Source of the DNA: an uncultured Paracoccaceae bacterium
GTDB lineage: Bacteria; Pseudomonadota; Alphaproteobacteria; Rhodobacterales; Rhodobacteraceae
Length of the DNA stretch: 39,457 bases
Direction of reading: 5' to 3'
Assembly (NCBI GenBank): GCA_937922155.1
Contig: CAKZVL010000106.1
Coordinates: 1 to 39,457 of the forward strand
Shown here: positions 33,817-39,457 of the stretch, in pieces
How the letters are laid out: every line of letters starts with the position of its first letter
Position numbering within the stretch: position 1 is the stretch's first letter
Translations under genes and position numbers: made by a program
The notes under the pieces: model-generated
Told to the model about the DNA's origin: nothing
Seen by the model: the letters and a program-made list of their open reading frames with translations, nothing else
Database searches by the model: none

Positions 33817-34053
33817 TTGACAAAACTCACAAAAAACAATCTGTTCAAAGTGTATGAGTCCAAGCCGGAAACGGCGATGGACAAGACGACGCGTGTCGTC
33901 AGGCAAATGGTCGACGAAGAAGCAGAACAACGACAAGCCAAGATTTCCCGACTGCGCAATGCGCGCCTTGAAAGAGAAGCGAACACGCCGCCTGTAACCA
34001 AAGCTTCATCAGCATCCAAATCGCGCCGCACGAAAGCCGCTTCAAAGCGGTAA
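33817..34053 (+). CDS. Small basic hypothetical protein
   Basis: A 78-residue basic protein starting at a TTG, with AAAGGAAA about 8 nt upstream. It is charged and helical, with a Lys/Arg-rich tail (SKSRRTKAASKR). I recognise no family. It could be nucleic-acid binding. It is followed by a strong terminator, so it is probably the last gene of the operon that begins at 30185 or 31453. Confidence 0.55.
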   Translation: MTKLTKNNLFKVYESKPETAMDKTTRVVRQMVDEEAEQRQAKISRLRNARLEREANTPPVTKASSASKSRRTKAASKR

Positions 34054-34077
34054 TTGAACTTAGGCGGCGTTTTTTTT
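34024..34077 (+). terminator. Rho-independent terminator with nested hairpins
   Basis: An outer stem CGCCGC (34024-34029) pairs with GCGGCG (34064-34069). An inner hairpin CCGCTT-CA-AAGCGG lies inside, and eight T follow (34070-34077). It overlaps the end of the 78-residue gene and probably ends the DUF1611-racemase operon. Confidence 0.75.
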
Positions 34078-34181
34078 GCGTTGGATACTCTACCGGGCGA
34101 CAGGCAATTCAATCGGTTTTAAATCGACCGGAGCCGCTCTCAGATTGCCCAATTATCCCAGCCGAATCCAAGGATCCATCC

Positions 34182-34463
34182 ATGACAAACGCAGAGCGTT
34201 CCTCAGAAAAAATCCACTATATCTGCCAGACTTATGTTGAAACGAAGGCTGGGCGCAATGGGCTGACTGGTCTGAAAATTGCCAAGCAATTTGAATATTT
34301 CACAGCGTCGGAGGCGCAAAATAGAGCAGAACGCGAGGCTCTATCCGAGGAGTGCGCAGGTGCCGATGCCTATATGGTTACTGAAGATCCAGCCAGTGGA
34401 GAAGTCGGCGACCCAAGCTTCATTGTAAGGCTGGGTAAGGTTCCGGAATTTGACGATTTCTAA
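34182..34463 (+). CDS. Hypothetical protein, 93 residues
   Basis: A small soluble protein (begins MTNAERSSEKIHYICQTYVE). The arrangement of a beta strand, then a helix rich in E/A/R (ASEAQNRAEREAL), then a strand (ADAYMVTED) looks like a compact alpha/beta domain, and the family is common but unnamed in alphaproteobacteria. It has its own spacing after the terminator. Its function is unknown. The 198 bp that follow (34464-34661) show no gene. Confidence 0.65.
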   Translation: MTNAERSSEKIHYICQTYVETKAGRNGLTGLKIAKQFEYFTASEAQNRAEREALSEECAGADAYMVTEDPASGEVGDPSFIVRLGKVPEFDDF

Positions 34464-34661
34464 GATACCGGAGACTGCCGGAGCCACCCACACGCGGTGC
34501 CCTCAACTGCGGCACAAAATTGGATAATTAGAGTCGTTAGAAAGAAGCTTTTCCGCGATCAAGCTTGCAGGAACCAAGATAGCAGTCATTTGTGAAGTCC
34601 CCGCGAACTCACACGCAGCCTTGCGCAGAAGCCACTGCATACAATGCTGTAAATATCTGTT

Positions 34662-34856
34662 TCAACGCGGCGTTCCTCGTTGGGGTGGTCTTTCAAAATC
34701 TTCTACCGCCTGCTCTACATCCCAGTCAGAATACAGCGTAACCTACGTTTCGCCATTGTCCCATTGGTAAAGCAGGCCGATTTCTTCTCCGGTTTCGAAA
34801 CAGATAATACGCCCGATTGGGTCAGCGGTGTTTCGGTTGTTTTCGACAGAGTTCAT
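34662..34856 (-). pseudogene. Small coupled gene with in-frame TAG (37 residues, or 64 with the stop read through)
   Basis: The ATG at 34856 overlaps the xre stop by 4 nt. The frame reads MNSVENNRNTADPIGRIICF, then LLYQWDNGET, and stops at TAG (34743-34745). The same frame continues sensibly (VTLYSDWDVEQAVEDFE) to a TGA at 34662-34664. Either the functional protein is 37 residues, or a 64-residue gene has gained a nonsense codon. The regulator next door is intact. Confidence 0.5.
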
Positions 34857-35071
34857 GATGCACCTCTCGGAGCCAAGAGCTCCTGCGGATCAACCTCAAG
34901 GGCATGCGCGATCTGCTCGAGCTTATCTGCCGAGGCTGAGTTTCGGGCCAGTTCGATCTTGCTGATATAGCTGCGATCAACGTTGGCCATTAATGCGAGT
35001 TCTTCTTGGCTTAGGTTTCTGGAATGTCTTAGATTCTGGATATTTAGACCAATGCGTTCCCTTAAGATCAT
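34853..35071 (-). CDS. Xre-family transcriptional regulator
   Basis: A 72-residue single-domain helix-turn-helix protein (LRHSRNLSQEELALMANVDR, SYISKIELARNSAS), similar in size to phage Cro/C regulators. A perfect palindrome (35108-35119) lies 36 bp upstream of its start and could be its operator. It is a likely controller of the element's transfer or excision genes, including possibly the TTATAAT-centred sites. Confidence 0.85.
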   Translation of the reverse strand: MILRERIGLNIQNLRHSRNLSQEELALMANVDRSYISKIELARNSASADKLEQIAHALEVDPQELLAPRGAS

Positions 35072-35107
35072 GGCTTCTCTTCAGCCAAAACATGCACGTG
35101 CCTCTAC

Positions 35108-35119
35108 GGAATATATTCC
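35108..35119. promoter_or_regulatory. Palindrome upstream of xre gene
   Basis: GGAATATATTCC is perfectly self-complementary and lies 36 bp upstream of the Xre start codon. It is a candidate autoregulatory operator. Confidence 0.45.
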
Positions 35120-35177
35120 ACAAAACGACCATGAGGGGCCGCCACGCTTGATTGCACTTCCAACATGACGGCAATTT

Positions 35178-35193
35178 CAATGTTATAATTTTG
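35178..35193 (+). promoter_or_regulatory. TTATAAT-centred motif upstream of the gene at 35213
   Basis: CAATGTTATAATTTTG matches the palindrome core at 5567-5582 at 14 of 16 positions. It lies 19 bp upstream of the start codon, between it and the xre promoter. It is a candidate operator or -10 region shared with the mob and virB operons. Confidence 0.5.
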
Positions 35194-35212
35194 GAACGTT
35201 ATGGAGGTTGTA

Positions 35213-35821
35213 ATGCGCTTTGCAATTCACAGAAACGGCATCGGTGTGATCTTGTCTGCGATTTTGGGGCTGGTATCCCCGCAACCGGCCAAGGCCTATC
35301 CTGTCGATTGCGCTATTCTGCTTTGCCTGGCTGGTGGGTGGCCCGTGTCAGCAGAATGCGCCCACGCCCGTGCAGTGTTCATTCGCCGCATCACACCGTG
35401 GCCGATCGAGCCACCTTTGCAAATCTGGCGCTGTCCGATGGGGGTATCTCTGAACATGCCGTTGCAAAGCCGCCCCAGCCCGGCGCAGCTGATCCTGGCG
35501 CAAGTTTCGGAAGGCGGTGGGGCTGATATTGATATCAGCGGGGTTGAATTTGATTTCGTTCGCTCTATCCGCGTTTGGGATGTACGGTATTATAGCCACC
35601 AACGCGGTGGGCGAGATGATGATTGTTCAGAGGTATCTCACATTCGCCTTGGGTCATATGAAGTTCAGGGCGAATTTGGGTGGAGTCGTGCGGGCCCAGA
35701 CGCAGCGCCAACTTGGGTGCTGCCGTCTCGCCGGTGTTCTTCAGGCAACTGGAGGCGTGGCGTTGGCGTCGAATGGGAAGATCATGAAGGCAATCACGGC
35801 TATGAATGGATGGCCTATTGA
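35213..35821 (+). CDS. Exported hypothetical protein associated with Rhodobacterales T4SS loci
   Basis: A 202-residue protein with a signal peptide ending near PQPAKA. Next comes YPVDCAILLCLAGGWPVS and RITPWPIEPPLQIWRCPMG, segments I recall from an unnamed family in conjugation loci of this group. Several cysteines suggest a periplasmic fold. The ATG at 35213 has GGAGG 5 nt upstream; an ATG at 35201 overlaps that site. Its motif-bearing promoter suggests co-regulation with the transfer genes. Confidence 0.75.
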   Translation: MRFAIHRNGIGVILSAILGLVSPQPAKAYPVDCAILLCLAGGWPVSAECAHARAVFIRRITPWPIEPPLQIWRCPMGVSLNMPLQSRPSPAQLILAQVSEGGGADIDISGVEFDFVRSIRVWDVRYYSHQRGGRDDDCSEVSHIRLGSYEVQGEFGWSRAGPDAAPTWVLPSRRCSSGNWRRGVGVEWEDHEGNHGYEWMAY

Positions 35822-35833
35822 CGGCCACAGGCT

Positions 35834-36142
35834 TCACTCAGGCCCAATATCTTTCATCCGATCAGACAGGTCAGCGGCTATACGTTCATAGAGCGCTGCT
35901 TGTTTTTCCCGTGCAGAGCCTGGCTTTGGATTTCTGCGCCGAATCCTTGCCGCCAACCACAGTAGCAATCGCGCAGCAGGATCTGTTGTCGTCTCTGGCC
36001 CGGTTGATGGGTACTTCTCTTCCAGCGCAACAACGATTTCCTGAGACAGGCTGCGCCGATTCAGCGCGGCATTGGTTTCCACCCGCTTTTTAAGCGCAGC
36101 GGGCAGCATCAATTTGAATTGGAGCAATGCTTCTTCTTTCAT
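35834..36142 (-). CDS. Arc-type ribbon-helix-helix DNA-binding protein
   Basis: A 102-residue protein. The first 45 residues (MKEEALLQFKLMLPAALKKR, then NRRSLSQEIVVALEE) are a ribbon-helix-helix domain of the Arc/Mnt kind, followed by a helical basic tail. The ATG at 36142 is chosen so that the RHH strand is at the N-terminus; a start at 36184 would run into the operators. It is divergent from another RHH gene, with two palindromes between them that are its probable binding sites. Confidence 0.8.
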   Translation of the reverse strand: MKEEALLQFKLMLPAALKKRVETNAALNRRSLSQEIVVALEEKYPSTGPETTTDPAARLLLWLAARIRRRNPKPGSAREKQAALYERIAADLSDRMKDIGPE

Positions 36143-36153
36143 GACTTCACTAT

Positions 36154-36193
36154 GGACAATATTTGTCCGAAGGGCTATGGACATTATATGTCC
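36154..36193. promoter_or_regulatory. Two operator palindromes between divergent RHH genes
   Basis: GGACA-ATATT-TGTCC (36154-36168) and GGACA-TTATA-TGTCC (36179-36193) share identical arms and are 25 bp apart centre to centre. They sit between the two ribbon-helix-helix genes and upstream of xis-int. Paired RHH operators in a divergent promoter suggest a switch controlling excision. Confidence 0.75.
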
Positions 36194-36210
36194 CTACTTG
36201 AGGTGTTGAT

Positions 36211-36372
36211 ATGAAGACAATCCAATTCAAGCTCAATCTGCCGTCAGACGTCAAAGCATGGCTCGAAGAAGAGGCTGTTCGCAATCTGCGCTCTCAGGGG
36301 GCGCAGGTGGTCACGCTGTTGCGAGCGGCGATGTCACGACAAGCTGATTTGCACACAGGGCAGGATGACTGA
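36211..36372 (+). CDS. Second small ribbon-helix-helix protein
   Basis: A 53-residue protein starting at ATG 36211. It reads MKTIQFKLNLPSDVKAWLEE and then a second helix (AQVVTLLRAAMSR), the RHH pattern. It starts 18 bp after the second operator palindrome and ends overlapping the xis-like start by one base (TGATG). It probably works as a regulator of the xis-int genes. Confidence 0.75.
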   Translation: MKTIQFKLNLPSDVKAWLEEEAVRNLRSQGAQVVTLLRAAMSRQADLHTGQDD

Positions 36373-36626
36373 TGCAAAAGAAAATCCAGCTTATACCCAC
36401 TCCAGAACTTGCATCCTTGTTTGGATACGCAGAGCCTTCAGCATCGTTTTATGACTTTTGTAAACGGACAGGCATTTCTCCGGTTCCGGGGCGACGGGGC
36501 TGGTATGATCCCAAATTGGTGCGGGCGCGGCTTGATGCGGTGCAAGGCATGACCGAGGCGGTTCGGGATGCGGTGAGCAAGCCAAGCCTTGTGGCCCAAC
36601 GGAGAGCACGCCGTGCCCAAGAGTAA
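36372..36626 (+). CDS. xis: Excisionase-like small DNA-binding protein
   Basis: An 84-residue basic protein. The segment TPELASLFGYAEPSASFYDF, then GRRGWYDPKLVRARLD, looks like the winged-helix (MerR/AlpA-like) fold of recombination directionality factors. It is placed directly before and overlapping the integrase, with a Lys/Arg-rich end. Its role as excisionase is inferred from size and context. Confidence 0.65.
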   Translation: MQKKIQLIPTPELASLFGYAEPSASFYDFCKRTGISPVPGRRGWYDPKLVRARLDAVQGMTEAVRDAVSKPSLVAQRRARRAQE

Positions 36627-37689
36627 TCTGCCCAAAGGTGTGCATCGCGTGCGGCGCAAGGTTTTAAGCGGTGTACGTTATCACTTCTATGCGTGGCGAG
36701 GTGGACCAAAATTTTGGGAAGGGACCGTCGCAAACCCGAATGAACCTGAATTTTTCCATGCATTTTCGGAATGCGGCAAACCTGCAAAGCCTAGCGAATA
36801 CCTGACAACCCAATTGGTTGATGGCTTCTTGTCGAGCGCGTCCTTACCGAAGGCCGACCGCTCCAAGGCAGATATCAGTAAATGGCTGGAGTTCTTCCGC
36901 GAAGAGTTCGGGGCGGATCCTGTGGCCATGTTCGAAGAGCGTGCCTCAAGGGGGGAGGTCAACACTTGGCGCAAGAAGTGGCTTCATTCGCCAAAACAAC
37001 ACGACATGGCGGGCACCCATGCGACGCGCTTGCTGAATTGGGCGGTGGAAGAAGGGAAGCTGAAAGAACACCACTGCCATAAGCTCAAGAAACTCTATCA
37101 ATCCAATCGCACCGAAATCATCTGGACGCGTGGCGATCTTGATCTGTTCAGCGAGCATGCGCCGCATTGGGTGCAACGAATCCTGACGGCTGGCTGTGAG
37201 ACGGGTCTGAGAGCGGCGGACCTTGTGCAGGTACGCCTTGACCACTTTGAGGATACGCCGCACGGCAAGCGGCTGCGGTTCCGAACCAGTAAACGTGGTC
37301 AAATCGCTTATATTCCAGCTACAGAAATGCTTGAGAAACTGGTTTCAGAAACTCCAGAGGGGCAGGAAACTCTATTGGTGTCGGAGCTAGGGAAGCCGCT
37401 CTCAGCGCGTTGGGCGTCGAACCAAATCACCAAATGGCGACGAGAGGCGAAAGTGCCACCTTGGGTTGATGGTCGCGAGAAAACACTTTCTGACACGCGG
37501 GGCACGGCTGCGACAAGATTGCTGAATGCGGACCTTTCATTACGCCAGATTGCGGTGTTGATGGGCTGGTCAGTGCGCTACGCGGCACAGGTGATCGAGC
37601 ATTATGCGCAGGTTAGCCCGGACGAAAGTGACGCGGTTTTGCGCAAGCTCAATCGAGCGAAATCGAGGTCAGAAAACACAAAAATGTAA
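36613..37689 (+). CDS. int: Tyrosine recombinase (ICE integrase)
   Basis: A 358-residue integrase with GTG start at 36613 (GGAGAG upstream). Catalytic positions are Arg200 (GLRAADL), Lys227 (TSKRGQ), Arg296 in SDTRGT, Trp319 in the MGWS box and the nucleophile Tyr331 (HYAQ). Ser293 stands where many family members have His in HxxR, a change common in this ICE subgroup. It is adjacent to tRNA-Cys, its likely target. Confidence 0.92.
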   Translation: MPKSNLPKGVHRVRRKVLSGVRYHFYAWRGGPKFWEGTVANPNEPEFFHAFSECGKPAKPSEYLTTQLVDGFLSSASLPKADRSKADISKWLEFFREEFGADPVAMFEERASRGEVNTWRKKWLHSPKQHDMAGTHATRLLNWAVEEGKLKEHHCHKLKKLYQSNRTEIIWTRGDLDLFSEHAPHWVQRILTAGCETGLRAADLVQVRLDHFEDTPHGKRLRFRTSKRGQIAYIPATEMLEKLVSETPEGQETLLVSELGKPLSARWASNQITKWRREAKVPPWVDGREKTLSDTRGTAATRLLNADLSLRQIAVLMGWSVRYAAQVIEHYAQVSPDESDAVLRKLNRAKSRSENTKM

Positions 37690-37751
37690 ACGCCCCTGTA
37701 AACGCAGGGCCTCAAACACGGCAAGGAGTGATGTAAGTGATTGTTTTTAAA

Positions 37752-37776
37752 TGGAGGCGAGTAGGGGAATCGAACC
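37752..37776. other. Putative attachment site core at the tRNA-Cys 3' end
   Basis: The T-arm and acceptor part of the tRNA adjoins the integrase. Integrases of this arrangement usually recombine there and leave a direct repeat at the other element end. I saw no second copy inside the window, so it should lie further left. The exact core length is unknown. Confidence 0.6.
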
Positions 37777-37825
37777 CCTGTACACGGATTTGCAATCCGC
37801 TGCGTCACCACTCCGCCAACTCGCC
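37752..37825 (-). tRNA. tRNA-Cys (GCA)
   Basis: A 74-nt tRNA on the minus strand. The acceptor 5' GGCGAGT pairs with ACTCGCC, followed by discriminator T and an encoded CCA (37752-37754). The anticodon loop is TTGCAAA with anticodon GCA, and the T-arm contains GGTTCGATTCC. The gene is complete. Its 3' end faces the integrase and is the presumed attachment site. Confidence 0.95.
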
Positions 37826-37988
37826 GAAGAGGTATCAGTCGTCTACCTGAAGCTTTTTGGGGGTTCAAGGGGTAAATGTTGGAATTCGTGTGTTTTATTG
37901 TATTAAAGTTTAAATGCTTGTTAATTTGATGTCTCATACATAAGTTGCCAACAGAAATCGCATATTAAGGCAGAAGGAATTTTGTGTT

Positions 37989-38903
37989 TTGGATGAAAGC
38001 CCTGTTATTATGGTTTGTTTGGGAGCTACGAAAGCAGGAACGAGCTCCTTATATAAGTATTTGCATGATCACTCGGAATGTCATTTGCGATCCTTAAAGG
38101 AGTTGCAATATTTTTCGGCGATTGAGTTTAATGATTACGACCATCAATATAGTGTTTTAGATCGAGCTTGCGAAGATCTTGCTAAGCGTCGCGAAGTTAT
38201 GCGGCAGAAAGATGATTTATGGCGTGTGCGCAATATTGAGCGGCAGATCAATGACCGCAAAGAGATGCGTAGAATTCTCGAGAAAGGCCAAAGCGGTATT
38301 ACGGATTATTTATATTATCTATTAGATGGCCTTGAGGGATATAAGCTCACGGCTGATATTTCCCCAGCATATGCGTGCTTGCCGCAGTGGCGCTTAGAGC
38401 AAATTGCGACCATGGCACCCAATGTCAAATTTGTCTATTTACTGAGAGATCCTGTGGATCGACTTTGGTCTCATGTTAGAATGCTCACAGAAAGACGTTT
38501 GCTCAAGCCTGAAAATGCGGGAAAAGATTTCCACGAGCATGCAAAGGGGCTGCTGCGTTCGGCGATTAAAACCAAAAATGAAACCCATATTTTGGAACGT
38601 GGTCAATATAAAGAAATTATTATAAAATTACGAAAAGCCATTCCAAAGGATCGATTGTTTATTGGTTTTAGTGAGACGGTCTTCCAAGAAGCTGGTTTGC
38701 GAGATTTATGCGCCTTTTTGGGGATTTCTTATAAGGCAGACACGAAAGCGCCGCATCGCCATCAAGGAAAAAAGAGCGAATTGCGGGGCGCGTTAAAGCA
38801 GCGGGCAGTTCGATTTTTAGCCGATGAATATAAATTTGTTTTCCAACAAATTGGCGACCCACCTGATCGATGGTTGGAAAATTCATCGTTGTTATTGAAG
38901 TAA
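37989..38903 (+). CDS. Sulfotransferase family protein
   Basis: A 304-residue PAPS-dependent sulfotransferase. The 5'-phosphosulfate loop is LGATKAGTSSLYKYL near the N-terminus, and the 3'-phosphate motif is VYLLRDPVDRLWSHVRM. It would transfer sulfate to a glycan, polysaccharide or small molecule. The start is TTG 37989 (AAGGA upstream) or ATG 38010. It looks clearly more AT-rich than the element to the left. Confidence 0.85.
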   Translation: MDESPVIMVCLGATKAGTSSLYKYLHDHSECHLRSLKELQYFSAIEFNDYDHQYSVLDRACEDLAKRREVMRQKDDLWRVRNIERQINDRKEMRRILEKGQSGITDYLYYLLDGLEGYKLTADISPAYACLPQWRLEQIATMAPNVKFVYLLRDPVDRLWSHVRMLTERRLLKPENAGKDFHEHAKGLLRSAIKTKNETHILERGQYKEIIIKLRKAIPKDRLFIGFSETVFQEAGLRDLCAFLGISYKADTKAPHRHQGKKSELRGALKQRAVRFLADEYKFVFQQIGDPPDRWLENSSLLLK

Positions 38904-39034
38904 ATGCTATTTATTTGCCAAAATACGCGAGACACCTGATGAGAGCGCTCGAATTAGTATTAGGCGAATGATGGTTTTTCCTTTAGGATGCTTGTTAAAG
39001 TGCGACAATAAAGGGTGAAGTAGGGAGTTACATA

Positions 39035-39457
39035 ATGCGTGATCAATCTGATGAGAAAAATAAAATATTATATATTTCTGCGGCCTGCGGATTTATTGCT
39101 TTGCTCGTTTTATGGATCATTGTCGACTACTCTATCATCGCTTCGTTTATAATCGGAGTACTCTTTGCATTGTTGGTTGCGATCCTTTTGTGGATCGGCT
39201 GGTATGATGAGGCGCAATCAGATGAGGCTGTTTTGCCGGAGGATACGGATGAAGATGATTTTGATGACGTTTCCTCAACGATTCCCGCTCAGACAGTTGA
39301 CATAGATCAAGAGCAAATACATTCAGAGGCTGAAGAGGCTGAAGAGGCTGAAGAGGCTGAAGAGGCTGAAGAGGCTGAAGAGGCTGAAGAGGCTGAAGAG
39401 GCTGAAGAGGCTGAAGAGGCTGAAGAGGCTGAAGAGGCTGAAGAGGCTGAAGAGGCT
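39035..39457 (+). CDS. Membrane protein with EAE repeat tail (partial, runs off right edge)
   Basis: At least 141 residues, starting at ATG 39035 with GGGAG 7 nt upstream. Two adjacent membrane helices (about 12-33 and 36-57) are followed by an acidic segment ([11 protein letters not shown]) and then a tripeptide repeat Glu-Ala-Glu of at least 14 copies to the window edge. I do not recognise the family. Acidic tails after two helices occur in envelope or complex-associated accessory proteins. Confidence 0.8.
   Translation, partial: MRDQSDEKNKILYISAACGFIALLVLWIIVDYSIIASFIIGVLFALLVAILLWIGWYDEAQSDEAVLPEDTDEDDFDDVSSTIPAQTVDIDQEQIHSEAEEAEEAEEAEEAEEAEEAEEAEEAEEAEEAEEAEEAEEAEEA
39326..39457 (+). 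repeat. 9-bp tandem repeat (GAGGCTGAA), at least 14 copies
   Basis: 14 complete copies plus a partial one, continuing to the last base. The repeat is in frame and codes Glu-Ala-Glu. The perfect identity of the copies indicates recent expansion, and copy number may vary between strains without shifting the frame. Confidence 0.95.

Larger units (their letters stand above)
1..37776. mobile_element. Integrative and conjugative element, right part (left end outside window)
   Basis: Seen: relaxase, coupling protein, a full VirB set, antirestriction protein, toxin-antitoxin pair, defence genes, excisionase-like protein and tyrosine recombinase lie in one block ending at the 3' end of a tRNA-Cys gene. 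The host-like DNA beyond the tRNA has visibly different composition. Known: ICEs commonly integrate into tRNA 3' ends with int next to the junction. Inferred: 37752-37776 (the tRNA 3' end) is one attachment site, and the matching direct repeat should lie left of position 1. An integrated conjugative plasmid cannot be excluded, but I see no replication gene. Confidence 0.8.

Noticed and set aside
34680-34970. Plus-strand frame opposite xre
   Set aside because: The minus-strand Xre helix-turn-helix gene is clear and this frame shows no protein features.

Overview
The window looks like one end of an integrative and conjugative element (ICE) in an alphaproteobacterium, probably of the Rhodobacterales/roseobacter group. 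The reasons are the VirB/VirD4-type conjugation genes, several small secreted proteins of a kind I recall from Rhodobacteraceae, and the overall protein style. The right border is a complete tRNA-Cys(GCA) gene (minus strand, 37752-37825). Its 3' end faces a tyrosine recombinase gene (36613-37689), the usual arrangement for an element integrated in a tRNA 3' end. The left end of the element lies outside the window.

Layout from left to right. (1) 1-3349, minus strand: start of a type I BREX phage-defence locus, brxR-brxA-brxB-brxC, with brxC running off the left edge. (2) 3910-5478, plus: an ArdC-type antirestriction protein and three small translationally coupled genes. (3) 5480-9937, plus: a probable oriT region, MobC-like accessory protein, VirD2-type relaxase and VirD4/TraG coupling protein. 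(4) 10017-11121, plus: an Xre/RES toxin-antitoxin pair. (5) 11366-18212, plus: a tightly coupled three-gene operon. It encodes an RloC/PrrC-like AAA_13 ATPase with a CxxC hook and a candidate anticodon-nuclease triad, an SbcD/Mre11-like phosphoesterase with all its metal motifs, and a YhaN/SbcC/Rad50-like ATPase. (6) 18246-29012, minus: the VirB1-VirB11 mating apparatus, including a 52-aa lipoprotein and two lytic transglycosylases. (7) 29182-34463, plus: accessory genes, including an exported protein made of seven two-cysteine repeats, a DgcN-type (DUF1611) protein and an alanine/ornithine-racemase-family PLP enzyme. (8) 34743-37689: small regulators (Xre, two ribbon-helix-helix proteins on either side of paired operators), an excisionase-like protein and the integrase. 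(9) 37752-39457: tRNA-Cys, then DNA that looks more AT-rich, with a sulfotransferase and a membrane protein ending in an EAE repeat that runs off the right edge.

How it fits together: MobC, relaxase and coupling protein prepare the DNA, the VirB machine transfers it, Int/Xis move it in and out of the tRNA, and ArdC may shield it from restriction on entry. BREX and the three-gene nuclease operon would protect the host from phages, and the TA pair would stabilise the element. A near-palindromic AT-rich motif centred on TTATAAT recurs upstream of the mob operon, at the virB divergent promoter and upstream of the gene at 35213, which suggests a shared transfer regulon.

The best candidate for an undescribed system is the operon at 11366-18212: a predicted tRNA-cutting ATPase translationally linked to a Mre11-Rad50-like pair, as if DNA-end sensing were wired to translation arrest. 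All assignments come from reading motifs; no database search was run.
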